64,000 nucleotides of DNA from Alistipes putredinis (GCA_022009915.1 CP091730.1:1116001-1180000); one strand, 5' to 3'; shown: positions 30,263 through 41,973, counted from the stretch's first letter. The notes: generated from the sequence alone by a model not told the origin. A program made the numbers and translations.

Positions 30263-31303
30263 ATGCACAGAACCATTCTCATTACCGGCGGGGCCGGTTT
30301 CATCGGTTCGCACGTGGTGCGGCTGTTCGTGACCAAATACCCGCAGTATGAAATCATCAATCTCGATAAGCTCACCTATGCAGGCAATCCGGCCAATCTC
30401 GCCGACGTGGCATCCGAGAAGAATTACCGTTTCGTGCAGGGCGATATTTGCGACGCGGCACTGCTGCGCTCGCTTTTCCGGCAGACGGGAATCGACGGCG
30501 TGATTCATCTTGCTGCCGAAAGCCATGTGGACAGAAGCATTTCGGACCCTACGGTTTTTGCGCGGACCAATGTTCTTGGGACGCTCACTCTGTTGCAGGC
30601 CGCACGCGAGGCATGGAGCGGCAATATGACGGGAAAAGGCTGTTCTATCATATTTCCACCGATGAGGTGTACGGGGCCCTGCCGCTCGGTGAAGGGCGTT
30701 TCAGCGAAAGCACGCCTTACTCTCCGCATTCGCCATACTCGGCCAGCAAGGCGTCGAGCGACCATTTCGTCCGTGCGTTTCGCGACACCTACGGACTGCC
30801 GGCGGTGATAACCAACTGTTCGAACAATTACGGGCCGAACCAGTTCCCCGAAAAGCTCATACCTCTGTTCGTGAACAACATCCGCAACAGGCAGCCGCTT
30901 CCGGTATATGGCAGCGGGGAGAATGTCCGCGACTGGCTCTATGTGGAAGACCACGCCGCGGCGATAGATACCGTTTTCCATAACGGCGAGATTGGACAGA
31001 CGTACAATATCGGCGGAGGAAACGAGGTGAGCAACATTGAACTGGTGCGCCGTCTTATCGGGATAACCGATTCCATGCTGGGCCGCGAGGCGGGCGAAAG
31101 CCTCGGCCTCATAAAATTCGTTGCCGACCGCGCGGGCCCACGACCTGCGCTATGCTATCGACAGTACGAAACTGCGCACGCAACTGGGCTGGCACCCGAG
31201 CGTGGATTTCGACAGCGGCCTGCGCAAAACCGTGCAGTGGTACTTGGATAATACGCAGTGGCTCGACGACATAACTTCGGGCCGGTACATGCAGGGCCGG
31301 TAA
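30263..31303 (+). CDS. rmlB: dTDP-glucose 4,6-dehydratase
   Basis: Second step of the pathway, NAD-dependent dehydration of dTDP-glucose. The frame begins MHRTILITGGAGFIGSHVVR; HLAAESHVDRSI, FYHISTDEVYGALP, YSASKASSDHFVRAF (YxxxK) and NCSNNYGPNQFPEKLIPL are present. Breaks lie near 30638 (extra A) and 31133 (extra base before HDLRYAIDSTKL). The end is TSGRYMQGR. The corrected length of about 346 residues is normal. Gene order A-C-D-B ends here; no glycosyltransferase follows. Confidence 0.95.
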
Positions 31304-31827
<524 letters not shown>

Positions 31828-31862
31828 TTCCACGCGGTTACAAACCGCCGTTTTCGGTTCGA

Positions 31863-31893
31863 CAAAAGTATAATAATTCTGTCTATTTACAAA
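31863..31893 (-). promoter_or_regulatory. Promoter of tRNA-Ser
   Basis: Minus strand: TTTG at 31893-31890, a 19-base spacer, TACTTTTG at 31870-31863. This is an ideal Bacteroidetes promoter about 36 bases upstream of the mature 5' end. Confidence 0.7.
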
Positions 31894-31910
31894 ATAAGCC
31901 GCGGCGAATT

Positions 31911-31941
31911 TTTGATAAAAATAACATTTGTTTTATTTTTG
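31911..31941 (+). promoter_or_regulatory. Promoter of mscL
   Basis: TTTG at 31911-31914, a 19-base spacer and TATTTTTG at 31934-31941, a full consensus match, diverging from the tRNA-Ser promoter. Confidence 0.7.
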
Positions 31942-31986
31942 TCCCAGATAAACAATGAATTGATAACTCAATAAATTTGTTTGATT

Positions 31987-32400
31987 ATGAGTCTTTTGTC
32001 CGAATTCAAGAGTTTCGCGCTCAAAGGTAATGTGATGGATATGGCCGTCGGTGTGATTATCGGCGGTGCTTTCGGCAAGATAGTTTCGTCGTTCGTCAAT
32101 GACGTTCTGATGCCTCCTATCGGAATGCTGCTCGGCAAAACCGATTTTACGGGCCTCTCCGTTACGATGAATCCTCATGCCGTAGCTCAGGGAGCCGAAG
32201 CCGTTACGTGGAATTACGGCGCATTCATCCAGACATGCGTGGATTTCGTTATTCTGGCTGCCTGCGTATTCGCTCTGGTGAAACTTCTTTCACTGGCCAA
32301 GAAGAACGAGAAACCTGCTCCCGCACCCGAGCCGCCCGCTCCTACCAAAGAGGAAGTGCTGCTTACCGAAATCAGGGATTTGCTGAAAAACAGGCAGTAA
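31987..32400 (+). CDS. mscL: Large-conductance mechanosensitive channel MscL
   Basis: Inner-membrane tension-gated pore that releases solutes on hypo-osmotic shock. MSLLSEFKSFALKGNVMDMA starts at 31987; ATG at 31981 is an alternative two codons earlier. TM1 has the pore-lining GVIIGGAFGKIVSSFVNDVLMPP; the C-terminal helix EVLLTEIRDLLKN follows a Pro/Ala linker. It has 137 residues and is intact, with its own promoter and terminator. Confidence 0.96.
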   Translation: MSLLSEFKSFALKGNVMDMAVGVIIGGAFGKIVSSFVNDVLMPPIGMLLGKTDFTGLSVTMNPHAVAQGAEAVTWNYGAFIQTCVDFVILAACVFALVKLLSLAKKNEKPAPAPEPPAPTKEEVLLTEIRDLLKNRQ

Positions 32401-32402
32401 TC

Positions 32403-32437
32403 AAAAGGCCTGCACTCCGTAAGAGCGCAGGCCTTTT
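32403..32437. terminator. Bidirectional terminator between mscL and the K+ channel gene
   Basis: AAAAGGCCTGC / GCAGGCCTTTT stem (11 bases), A-rich on one side and T-rich on the other, between convergent genes. Confidence 0.85.
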
Positions 32438-32441
32438 CAAT

Positions 32442-33098
32442 TCATTTACCCTCGTTTTTCTTTTTGAGCGAGGATATGAGATAGACGGTGAATACCGGAA
32501 ACATCATCATGCCGAGCGAGGGCAGGGCGACGGCAAGTATTTTTCCGATCGTCGTTACGGGAAATATCGCGGCTCCGACCGTCGTTACGCCCATCCAAGC
32601 CCACCAGAGGCTGTCGCCGAAAGAGGACAGGTGAGGATTGACGCCCATTTCGTAGGCATAGAATATCAGACCGGCGAAGTAGGTGAATCCGCAGACTGTC
32701 AGCAGATAAGACCATAGCAATCCGCTGGATTTGTACCCTGCGACCCAGCCGATAATCATCCATATAGCCCATATCGCCCGTATTATCGGCAGCGATTTGA
32801 GCACTATGTACCAGTCTTTGCCGGGTTCGATGCCGAGCCAGCCGACGATGTTCAGATACGGGATGCACACCATCAGCATGAACCAGTTCGCGGCCCAAAA
32901 ACGTCCTTTGTTCGGAGCATCGGCCAGTCGAACAAAAAAATCGAACAGGAAAATTATGCAGGCGGCCAGCTGCACCTCCAAGTAGCCGGCGTCGAGCGTG
33001 TAAGAGCCTACCGTGAGAATATCCATCGAAAGCGAGACGACAATGGCCACGCCCGCTATCAGGGATACGATGTTTGTAATGCGGATAATGCGTTTCAT
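32442..33098 (-). CDS. Voltage-gated-like potassium channel family protein
   Basis: Intact 218-residue inner-membrane protein with about six hydrophobic segments: IVSLIAGVAIVVSLSMDIL, LAACIIFLFDFFVRLAD, WFMLMVCIPYLNIVGWLG, SYLLTVCGFTYFAGLIFYA and FPVFTVYLISSL at the end. The pore loop is SLWWAWMGVTTVGAAIFP; TTVGA stands where canonical channels have TVGYG, so selectivity may be altered. The short basic S4 equivalent (LPIIRAIWAIWM) has only one Arg, so true voltage sensing is doubtful. A KefF/Kch-type ion channel is the nearest call. Confidence 0.7.
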   Translation of the reverse strand: MKRIIRITNIVSLIAGVAIVVSLSMDILTVGSYTLDAGYLEVQLAACIIFLFDFFVRLADAPNKGRFWAANWFMLMVCIPYLNIVGWLGIEPGKDWYIVLKSLPIIRAIWAIWMIIGWVAGYKSSGLLWSYLLTVCGFTYFAGLIFYAYEMGVNPHLSSFGDSLWWAWMGVTTVGAAIFPVTTIGKILAVALPSLGMMMFPVFTVYLISSLKKKNEGK

Positions 33099-33151
33099 GG
33101 CAATGTTTTGAAAACCATAGCCTGCTGCGCTAAAATCGTACCATAAAACAT

Positions 33152-33183
33152 CGAAAGGCGCACAATAAGTTGTGCGCCTTTCG
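33152..33183 (-). terminator. Terminator after infB
   Basis: Perfect 14-base stem CGAAAGGCGCACAA / TTGTGCGCCTTTCG with a TAAG loop, 30 bases after the infB stop. On the minus strand it is followed by ATGTTTTAT, a weak T tract. Confidence 0.6.
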
Positions 33184-33213
33184 GTGTGCGGTAGCAGATG
33201 AAAAATCCGTGTT

Positions 33214-35925
33214 TTATCTCTTCACCTCTACGGTTTCGTATCCTTCGACAATGTCGCCGATATGGATGTCGTTGTAGTTTTCGATGTTCAGTCCGCAGTC
33301 CATGCCGGAGGTGACCTCCTTGACGTCGTCCTTGTAGCGTTTCAGCGAGCCGAGTTTGCCCGTATAGACGACTATGCCGTCGCGGATGACACGTATGGAG
33401 GTGTTGCGGGTGAGCTTTGCCTTCGCGCACGATACATCCGGCGATTGTACCCACCTTCGAAATCTTGAACGTCTCCATGACCTCCACCGAGCAGGTTATC
33501 TCCTCCTTGGTCACCGGAGCGAGCATGCCTTCGATTGCGTCCTTGATTTCGTTTATCGCGTCGTAGATAATCGAGTAGAGTCGAATCTCTATCTCCTCCT
33601 TCTCGGCAAGACGTCGGGCACTGGCCGACGGACGCACTGGAAGCCGACGATAATGGCGTTCGAGGCAGCCGCCAGCAGAACGTCCGATTCTGAAATCTGA
33701 CCCACGGCCTTGTGGATGACGTTCACCTGAACTTCGTCTTTGGAGAGTTTGACTAACGAATCCGTCATCGCCTCTATCGAACCGTCCACGTCGCCCTTGA
33801 CGATGATGTTCAGCTCCTTGAAGTTGCCTATGGCGATGCGTCGGCCGATTTCGTCCAGCGTGACGTGCTTCTGGGTGCGCAGACCCTGCATGCGTTGCAA
33901 CTGTTCGCGTTTTCCGGCGATTGCTCTGGCGCTGCGGTCGTCCTCCATGACGTTGAAGTTGTCGCCTGCCTGAGGAGCGCCGTTCAGACCCAGAACGAGT
34001 ACCGGGGTCGAGGGCGGAGCCTGCGTGACTTTCTGTCCGCGTTCGTTGAACATGGCCTTCACCCTGCCGGTATAAATGCCCGACAGCATCACGTCTCCCA
34101 CTTTCAACGTACCGTTCTGCACAAGCACCGTGGCGACGTATCCGCGGCCCTTGTCGAGCGTGGATTCGATGACCGTGCCGGTGGCGCGGCGGTTGGGGTT
34201 GGCTTTGAGTTCGAGCATCTCGGCCTCCAAAAGCACTTTTTCCAGCAGCTTGTCGAGGTTTATGCCTTGCTTTGCCGAAATTTCCTGACTCTGGTATTTG
34301 CCTCCCCAGTCCTCGACAAGGTAGTTCATTTGGGCCAGCTGCTCCTTGATGTGGTCGGGGTTGGCGTTGGGTTTGTCGATCTTGTTTATGGCGAAAACCA
34401 TCGGCACGCCTGCGGCCTGTGCATGGTTGATGGCCTCGACGGTCTGCGGCATGACGCTGTCGTCGGCCGCGACGATTATGATTGCCACGTCCGTTACGGC
34501 GGCACCGCGGGCACGCATGGCCGTGAAGGCTTCGTGGCCCGGCGTATCGAGGAAGGTTATGCGCTGCTCGCCGACCTTTACGCTGTATGCACCGATATGC
34601 TGGGTGATACCGCCGGCCTCGCCTGCGATGACGTTGGTTTTGCGGATATTGTCCAGAAGAGACGTTTTACCGTGGTCCACGTGTCCCATTACAGTGACGA
34701 TGGGCGGACGCGGAACCAAATCTTCGGGCTTGTCCGCCTCGTCGGTCTCGTCTATGGCCTCCTGAATGTCCACCGAAACGAACTCTACCTTGAATCCGAA
34801 CTCTTCGGCAACGATGACCAGTGCCTCGGCGTCCAGTCGCTGGTTAATCGACACCATGAGTCCGAGGTTCATACATGCGGTGATGACTTCGGTGACCGGC
34901 ACGTCCATCATCGTGGCAGGTCGCTCACCGTGACGAATTCGGTGACTTTAAGAACGCTGTGCTCTTTCTGCTCGCGTTCCATCTCCTCGTTCATACGGGC
35001 GGAGACGGCCTCGCGCTTGTCCTTGCGGTACTTGGCTCCCTTCATCTTGCTGCCCTTGGCCGTAAGGCGTGCCAGAGTGTCCTTTATCTGTTTCTGCACC
35101 TCCTCGTCGTTCACTTCGGGACGGGCTATGGGCTTGGGAGACGGTTTGCCTTTCTTCTTGTCCTTGCGAGCACCCGCATTCTGGGCAGCCGCGCCGGCGG
35201 AAGCGGGTCTTGCCGGTTGCGGTTTGCTTATGTCTACGCGGTCCTTGGTGATGCGTTTGCGTTTTTTTCGCGTTTGTGTCCGCCGCCGCTTTCAGTGGAC
35301 CCGAGCGTCGAGACGTCGATTTTGCCCAGTACCTTGGGGACCCGACAGACGGTTGCTCTCCTGCGTGGGACGGAATATGTCGCTGCGGCTTTCGGCCATG
35401 CGCTCGTCGTAGGTCTTGTTACGGAAGTCCTCGTCTTCTGCGGCTGTCTGATTTGCGGCAGGGGCCTTAACGGGTGCCGGCGCGGTTTTGGGTGCGGCCG
35501 GTTCCGCCGGTGCAGCAGGCTGTACGGGCGCCGGTTCGGGCTTACGGACTTCCGCCTTTTCGACCTTCGGCTCGGTGCGTGGCTTGAAAGGTCTATCTTG
35601 CCCAGTATCTTGGGCTTCTGTATGGTCGTGCCGATGCTCTGCGCAGTTTTTGCAGGCTGCTGGGCGGCCTCTTTCTTTTCCAGAGAAACGCTCTCCTGCT
35701 TTTTGGGCCGAAGATATTCTCTCTCTTATATTTGTCGGTTTGGCGGAACCTCTGCCGGCGCCGAACTCCTTTTCCAGAATTTCGTACACCTCCTGCGAGA
35801 TGACCGAATTGGGCGAGTTTTCAATCTGCACGCCCTTCTTTTCGAGGTATTCGGTAATTGTCGACAGACCCACTTTGAACTCTTTTGCTACTTGCAGGAG
35901 TCTGAGTCTTTTTTTCGTTTGGCAT
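33214..35925 (-). CDS. infB: Translation initiation factor IF-2
   Basis: GTPase that places initiator tRNA on the ribosome. The corrected start MPNEKRLRLLQVAKEFKVGL is the IF2 N-terminal helix domain, followed by a long Pro/Ala/Lys/Glu linker. The G domain has PIVTVMGHVDHGKTSLLDNI (P-loop), TFLDTPGHEAFTAMRARGA (G3) and FAINKIDKPNANP (G4); domains II-IV follow to the end GDIVEGYETVEVKR. Breaks lie near 35909, 35700, 35595, 35335, 35265, 34918, 33620 and 33425. The corrected length of about 900 residues is normal. It is the third gene of the rimP-nusA-infB operon. Confidence 0.94.
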
Positions 35926-36003
35926 ACCGTTTAGGGATTTAAGTTTTTTTACTTCAATGTTGATGTGAAGTGTAAAAGATTTAATTAAAAAAAGATTAAA
36001 TCT

Positions 36004-37240
36004 CTATTCGAATTCTGCTTTCATGATGTTCTTAATCTCCTTGATTGTCTCTTCTTCGAGGTCGGTACGCTGAACGAGTTCCTCGTCCGGAATTTCCAGA
36101 ACGCTCTTTGCCGTATCGCAGCCCACCTTTTTTCAGGGTCTCGATAATCCACTGGTCGATTTCGTCGCTGAACTCGTCCAGATTGACGTCCTCTTCCTCC
36201 ACTTCGCGGTATACGTCTATGTCATATCCGGTGAGCATGCTGGCCAGACGGATGTTCAGACCTCCCTTGCCGATAGCCAGCGACACTTCGCTCTGTTTGA
36301 GGTATACGGCTGCGGTCTTCTTTTCCTCGTCCAGAGTGATTGAGGATACCTTCGCCGGATTCAGCGCGCGCTGGATGAGCAGCGAGGAGTTGGTGGTGTA
36401 GTTCACCACGTCGATGTTCTCGTTACGCAGCTCCTTGACTATCGAGTAGATGCGCGAACCTTTCATGCCGACGCATGCGCCTACGGGGTCGATTCTCTCA
36501 TCGTAGGACTCTACGGCGACCTTCGCCCTTTCGCCCGGGATGCGGGCGATTTTCTTGATTGTGATAAGGCCGTCGAAAATCTCCGGAACTTCCTGCTCGA
36601 AGAGCCTTTCGAGGAACTCGTCGGCCGTGCGCGAAAGGATGATTTTTCGGAGTGTTGTTCACCATCTCCACCTTCGATACGATTGCGCGAATCGTGTCGC
36701 CCTTGCGGAAAAAGTCGCTCGGTATCTGTTCGCTTTTGGGCAGGATGAGCTCGTTCTCCTCGTCGTCCAGCACCAGAATCTCCTTTTTTCCACGCCTGAT
36801 AGACCTCGCCGGTGATTATCTCGCCCACCTTCTGGCTGTACTTTTCGTAAAGATTGGCCTTTTCCAAGTCCATGATGCGCGACGCCAGATTCTGACGCAG
36901 CGACAGAACGGCGCGGCGGCCGAACGAATCGAGCCTTTATTTCGTCGGCTACCGAGTCTCCCCACTTCGTATGTGGAGTCGAGTCGACGAGCATCCGAGA
37001 TTGAAATCTGCTGGTTGGGATTCTCTACTTGACCGTCTGCGACGATTACGCGGTTGCGCCATATTTCAAGGTCGCCTCTGTCGGGGTTGATGATGATGTC
37101 GAAATTTTTCGTCCGTCTCGAAGGTTTTCTGCAAAAGGTGGCGGAAAAATGTCTTCGAGTACGCCTATCATCGTGCTCTTGTCGATGTTTTTAAGCTCTT
37201 TGAACTCGGCAAAGTTGCTTATCAGATTGAGATTGTCCAT
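36004..37240 (-). CDS. nusA: Transcription termination/antitermination protein NusA
   Basis: RNA-polymerase-associated factor controlling pausing and termination. The start MDNLNLISNFAEFKELKNID opens the N-terminal polymerase-binding domain. Next come the S1 domain (GEIITGEVYQAWKK) and KH domains (CVGMKGSRIYSIVKELRNEN and VSLAIGKGGLNIRLASMLTG); the end is TIKEIKNIMKAEFE. Breaks lie near 37130, 37105, 36960, 36935, 36785, 36645 and 36130. The corrected length of about 410 residues is normal for Bacteroidetes NusA, which lacks the extra acidic repeats of enterobacteria. Confidence 0.94.
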
Positions 37241-37270
37241 GAGTTTTCTATATTGTTTTCGTTTATAGCT

Positions 37271-37739
37271 TTATTTGAAATCCAGATATTCCCGGACGGT
37301 TTTGATTTCGCTTTTCGGATAGGTTTTCTCAACCGTGACCTCCTGCTTGCGTTTCTTGCCCTCCACGATCGCCTTTTCGGTATACGAGACCGTGATGCTA
37401 TCGTCGGTCGCGGCGACGAGCGTCGCAAGGATTTTGGTTCCGTTCGCGAGCAGCACTTCCACCGGCCGGCCGATGAGTTTGAGATACTGCCTGAGGAGTT
37501 TTAGAGGCTGGCCTATGCCTGCCGACGAAACGGTGAGCGAAAAGTCCTCGCCGCTCGGCTCCAAAACCTCTTCCATGGCTCTGCTGAGTTTTACGCAATC
37601 GTCTCACCGACACCGACAAGTCGCTGTCCAAAAGTATTTCTATTTCGAGGGCGGGAGATACCGTTGCCTCGACTACAAACAGCTGCTCGGAGTCCAAAAG
37701 ACTTTCGGCTGTCTGTTTAATGTATTGTGCGTCAATCAT
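37271..37739 (-). CDS. rimP: Ribosome maturation factor RimP
   Basis: Assists 30S subunit assembly. MIDAQYIKQTAESLLDSEQL, then ILLDSDLSVSVDDCVKLSRA after correcting one base near 37600, MEEVLEPSGEDFSLTVSSAG and IGQPLKLLRQYLKLIGRPVE. The signature S-S-A-G-I-x-x-P-L is present. The corrected length is about 155 residues. First gene of the rimP-nusA-infB operon. Confidence 0.94.
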
Positions 37740-38135
37740 ATCCTGTGGGTCTAAATTGCTGGATGTCGGTTCATATTATAGATTCAGGGGACTCGCGCCC
37801 CCTGAATACAGTATTTCTACCCTGCTGCAAATATAAGCAAAGTAAATGCAAAATCCAACAGTTGCACCATTTTTTTATTTCGCTTAAAATGCGGAGAACA
37901 TGTCGCTTGCGGGATTTCTTCGGAATAAGGCGGACCGGATAGCGGCGGAAGGGGCGAGGCGTAGAGGCGCCGACGTTTTTTTGTAACGCATCCCGTATAC
38001 GGTGAAAAGAAGTGGGTCGATATGGCCTTCGGAGCGTGTTTTTCGGATGCGACAGGGCAGGTCCGGCAACGACAGGCGGCGGCCCTAAAAAAGGCCGCCG
38101 CCTGTCGCGTGAAAGCAATATGTTCCTGAAAAAGA
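37740..38135. other. Intergenic region holding the rimP leader
   Basis: About 395 bases without a gene. It contains the rimP promoter, TATATTTG on the minus strand at 37835-37828, and an ATTCAGGGG / CCCCTGAAT hairpin at 37782-37807 in the leader between promoter and start. A perfect 14-base stem GACAGGCGGCGGCC / GGCCGCCGCCTGTC with an 8-base loop lies at 38071-38106, without a T tract on either side, just past recJ. Confidence 0.6.
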
Positions 38136-39901
38136 TTACTTTTTCGGTAGAGCGTTTTTATGTCACGCACGCGCAGCTGTGGCGTTACGGTTCCGCGGTA
38201 GTGGTTTTTCCACCACGACATAACACAGGTCTATCGGTTTTGCCGCTGCGAATCCACTGGTAGTGCGTCGGCTGTCCGAATGCGATTGCGGAAATGGAAG
38301 TGTTGGGCTTCTGTCTCTGCACGACGTCCATTTTAAGATGCTCCAATTCGGCTCCCACCAGTTTGGCGTCTCCGCGGCTGCTCGCTCCGCGAGTCATGAA
38401 CACGGGCGCCGTATTCCCCGGTCCGAAAGGCTGGAACCGGCATAAGTCGCGGCGGAATTCGGGTGTGATGTCGCTGAAAAGCAGTTCCGAATCTATTTCG
38501 ACGGTAGGAACGAGCATCGAAGGGTCGATATGCTGTTCCACGTATTCGTTGAATCTGCGTTTGAATGCCTCGACGTTCTCGGGTTTCATGGTCATGCCCG
38601 CCGCATACATGTGTCCTCCGAAGTTTTCGAGCAAATCGGCGCACGACTCGACGGCCTGATACAGGTCGAACCCCGGAACGCTGCGGGCCGAGCCGGTGGC
38701 GAATCCGTTGCTCATGGTGAGCACCACCGTAGGGCGGTAGTAGGTTTCGATAAGGCGCGAGGCGACGATGCCCACGATGCCTTTCATCCACTTGGGGTTG
38801 TATATGACCGTGCTTTTGCGGTTCTTGTACTCGGGGTGCGATTCGATGTATTCGTGCGCCTCCTGCGTCACGCTTCTGTCTATGCTCTTGCGGTCGGAGT
38901 TGAACATGTCTATGACGCTGACGAACTCCTCGGCCGCGTTCTCGTCGCGCTCTATCATCAGATTCACCGCCGAGTGTCCGCCCGAATGCGCGTCGCTGTC
39001 CTCGTCCATGCGCATGCGGCCCGCCGCATTGATGCGCGGCCCGATTTTGAAGACGATGTCGTCGATGGTGATCGAGTGCTTTTCGAGTCCGCAGATTTTG
39101 ATTATCGAGTGCAGCCCCTTGTTGGGCTTCTCGTTCAGGCGTTTGAGACCGTAGTGAGCCAGTATTCGGTTTTCGCCCGTCAGGGGAACTATGTCCGAGG
39201 CGATGCTCACGGCGCAAAGGTCGAGCAACGATTCTATCTGCGAGAACGGAATGTCGTGGCGCTGGCAGTAGCCCTGCACCAATTTGACTCCCACTCCGCA
39301 GCCCGAAAAGCTCCTTGAACGGATAGTGGCGGTCCTCCTGCTTGGAATCCAGCACCGCAACGGCGTGCGGAACCTCGTCTCCGGGCAGATGGTGGTCGCA
39401 GATTATGAAATCTATTCCTTTTTCCTTGGCATAGGCGACCTTCTCGACTGCCTTTATTCCGCAGTCGAGCGTTATAATCAGACTCACGCCCTTGCGTGCC
39501 GCATAGTCGATGCCCCTAATCGAGATACCGTACCCCTCCGTGTAGCGGTCCGGAATGTAGAACATCAGATTTGTGTGTCCGATTTTGCGCAGGAAGATGT
39601 AGACGAGCGCTACGGCCGTGGTTCCGTCCACGTCGTAGTCGCCGTACACCATTATGCTCTCGCCGCGACGCACCGCTTCGCTCACCCGCCGCACGGCCTT
39701 GTCCATGTCCTTCATCAGGAACGGGTCGTGCAGGTCGGAAAGCTGCGGATTGAAGAACCGCGAGGCCTCCTGTGGGGTCTCTATGCCGCGCTGTACCAGA
39801 AGGTTGGCAAGGACGGGCGAAATCCCGAGCGCAGCGGCCAGACTTGCCACTTTCTCGGGGTTACCCTGCTCCTTGATAACCCATTTCTTTTCTATCGGCA
39901 T
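38136..39901 (-). CDS. recJ: Single-stranded-DNA-specific exonuclease RecJ
   Basis: 5'-3' exonuclease of recombination and mismatch repair. DHH phosphoesterase motifs are IMVYGDYDVDGTTAVALVY, IITLDCGIK and FIICDHHLPGDEVPHAVAVL; DHHA1 motifs are IGPRINAAGRMRM and GFATGSARSVPGFDLYQAV with GGHMYAAGMT. The end after repair is YVVVENHYRGTVTPQLRVRD then IKTL. Breaks lie near 39307 and 38213. The stop at 38136-38138 requires one more A near 38139, so the 3' end is approximate. The corrected length of about 585 residues is normal. Confidence 0.92.
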
Positions 39902-40594
39902 AACTTTTTATTATTTATTATTTCAATTTTCATAATCTCTTCAAAGCGGCTCACCAGCTCGTCGCACACCTGTCGTATGTCCAGCTGCCTGCCGCACTCT
40001 TCGGCCATCGAGGTCGCCGCCCTGTCCGTGAACCCGCACGGATTGATGTAGGAGAAGTACCTCAGGTCGGTGTTTACGTTAAGCGCGAAGCCGTGCATCG
40101 TTACCGAATGGGAACTGCGCACGCCTATGGCGCAAATTTTTCTTAGCGGGAGTCCGTCGCCGCCAATCCATACGCCGGTGGCTCCGTTGTCCCTCCGCCC
40201 GCATATTCCCCAGCGGGCGATAGTATCTATGACGGCCTGTTCCATGCACTCGATATACTGCCGGAGCCCCAGACCGACGACTCCCAAATCGAGTATCGGA
40301 TAGCCTACCACCTGCCCGGGGCCGTGATAGGTTATGTCGCCGCCGCGGTCGGTAGTAACGAAACTCGCCCCGAGTTTTTCGCAGCGCCTGCTCTCCGATA
40401 AGCAGGTTTTGTGCCTTTCCGCTCTTGCCGAGCGTATAAACGTGCGGATGCGAGCACAAAATCAGATAACCTCCTTTGCCTCCGGCCGCATTGTCGGCAC
40501 GACTGTTTATCAGGTTCTCGAACAACTCCCGTTGCATTTCGAGGCAGGTGCCGTAATCGATTGTCCCGAGTTGTAAGAGTTCTACCTGTGTCAT
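39892..40594 (-). CDS. lipB: Octanoyl-[ACP]:protein N-octanoyltransferase
   Basis: Moves octanoate from acyl carrier protein to lipoyl domains. GTIDYGTCLEMQRELFENLI, LILCSHPHVYTLGKSG (active-site region), GGDITYHGPGQVVGYPILDL, KICAIGVRSSHSVTMHGFAL, and the catalytic Cys in INPCGF. Two breaks lie near 40385-40395. The corrected length of about 234 residues is normal. It overlaps the recJ start by 10 bases and follows lipA, so the lipoate genes form one transcript. Confidence 0.94.
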
Positions 40595-40601
40595 AGCCGT
40601 T

Positions 40602-41490
40602 TCAATCCTCCTTTTTGCAAAACTTCAATGCCTGTTCGGCCAGATACGACGAACGTACCAGCGGTGCACTGGCCACATACCTGAATCCGCGTGCGAGCGC
40701 CTGCTGCTTGTAATAGTCGAAACGCTCGGGCGTAACGTATCTGTCCACCGTAAGATGGTTTCGGCTCGGACGCAGATACTGTCCCAGCGTGACTATCTGC
40801 ACTCCGCTTGCGGCCAAATCGTCCAGCGTTTGCAGAATCTCCTCGTCCGTCTCTCCGAGACCGACCATGATTCCGCTTTTCGCTACCGCGCCCCGCTTCG
40901 CAATATGGCTCAGTGTGGCAAGGCTCGTGTCGTAGCGGGCACGCGAACGCACCGCCGGAGTGATACGGCGGACCGTTTCGATGTTGTGGCCCGTGATGTC
41001 GGGCTGCGCTTCGAGTATGATGTCTATGAGCGAGGGCTCGGCGGTCATGTCGGGAATGAGAACCTCGATTGTGGTTTCGGGGTTCTTGCGTCGCACGGCA
41101 CGGATGACGGCGGCCCAATGGGCTGCACCGCCGTCCGGCAAGTCGTCGCGTGTGACGGATGTTATGACGGCATGTTTGAGCCCCATCAAAAAGATGGAGT
41201 CGGCGACCTTTTTCGGGTTCGCTTTCGTCGATAGGTAAAGGTTTTTCCCGTCGATGTGGCGCAGAATCTGCAACCTCTGGTGCACACATCGCCCAAAATC
41301 ATGAATGTGGCGGTACGCCTGCTCCAACACTCGCCCTTGTTCGGACATTTGCCGCTGCTGCAAATCGTGTGCAGACAATGCTGCTCGACGATTCGCGATA
41401 CCTCGGCATACGATGAGGTGTCGGGGAGCTTGATTTTTGAGCCAATCGGGCTTTATTTTTAACGTTTACCTTGTCATAGACCTTAGGCAT
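40602..41490 (-). CDS. lipA: Lipoyl synthase
   Basis: Radical SAM enzyme inserting two sulfurs into octanoyl chains. The start MPKVYDKVNVKNKARLAQKI is in frame at 41490. After correction the auxiliary cluster Cys residues are in CLHTICSSGKCPNKGEC and the radical SAM cluster is in ILGDVCTRGCRFC. VITSVTRDDLPDGGA, MVGLGETDEEILQTLDDLA and ASAPLVRSSYLAEQAL are family blocks. Breaks lie near 41432, 41320 and 41262. The corrected length of about 295 residues is normal. lipB follows by 7 bases. Confidence 0.95.
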
Positions 41491-41973
41491 TCTTAGTTTA
41501 TTATTTTTCCAATTGATGCAAAAAGTAATAAAAAAATTTCAATAAGGTCATAGTCGCCGCACCGAAAAAAAGATATAAAAACGTAGCACTGCCTTTGTGG
41601 CCGGCTTCGAAAAAGGAATATTCCGTCATGCACGGATAACATTGCCGCATCGGAGTGCGGAATGCCCGGATTTGTCCTAAAACCGCAGCCTGCGTATCTG
41701 ACGTTTTTTTGTCCGTTCAGGGATTGCCGCAGCCGCAAAGGCAGGACGGTTTGGCTTTTACGTAATTTGGCGGTTTGCTCGGAGCTATTGACAAATGCGG
41801 ACTGTTTTCTATGCCGTAAGACCTTCTATGCCGATGTGCTTTGCCGGCTCATGCGTTTCATCTGCCGAAATACTCTTTTACTTCGGCGCCTATTATTGAG
41901 ACCGCCGGATTGGATTCAGAAGCGATGAATTTTTGTAGAAATAATAAAGAGGCAGAGCCTTTGTGCCGTAAAG
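41491..41973. other. Intergenic region upstream of lipA
   Basis: About 480 bases. The only signal is a likely lipA promoter: minus-strand TACTTTTTG at 41527-41519, one T longer than the consensus. An open frame of 88 codons at 41662-41928 lacks any recognisable similarity and is rich in Cys, Arg and Leu; I do not call it a gene. Confidence 0.45.

Noticed and set aside
41662..41928. 88-codon frame upstream of lipA
   Set aside because: Biased composition, no family similarity, no promoter or credible start context.
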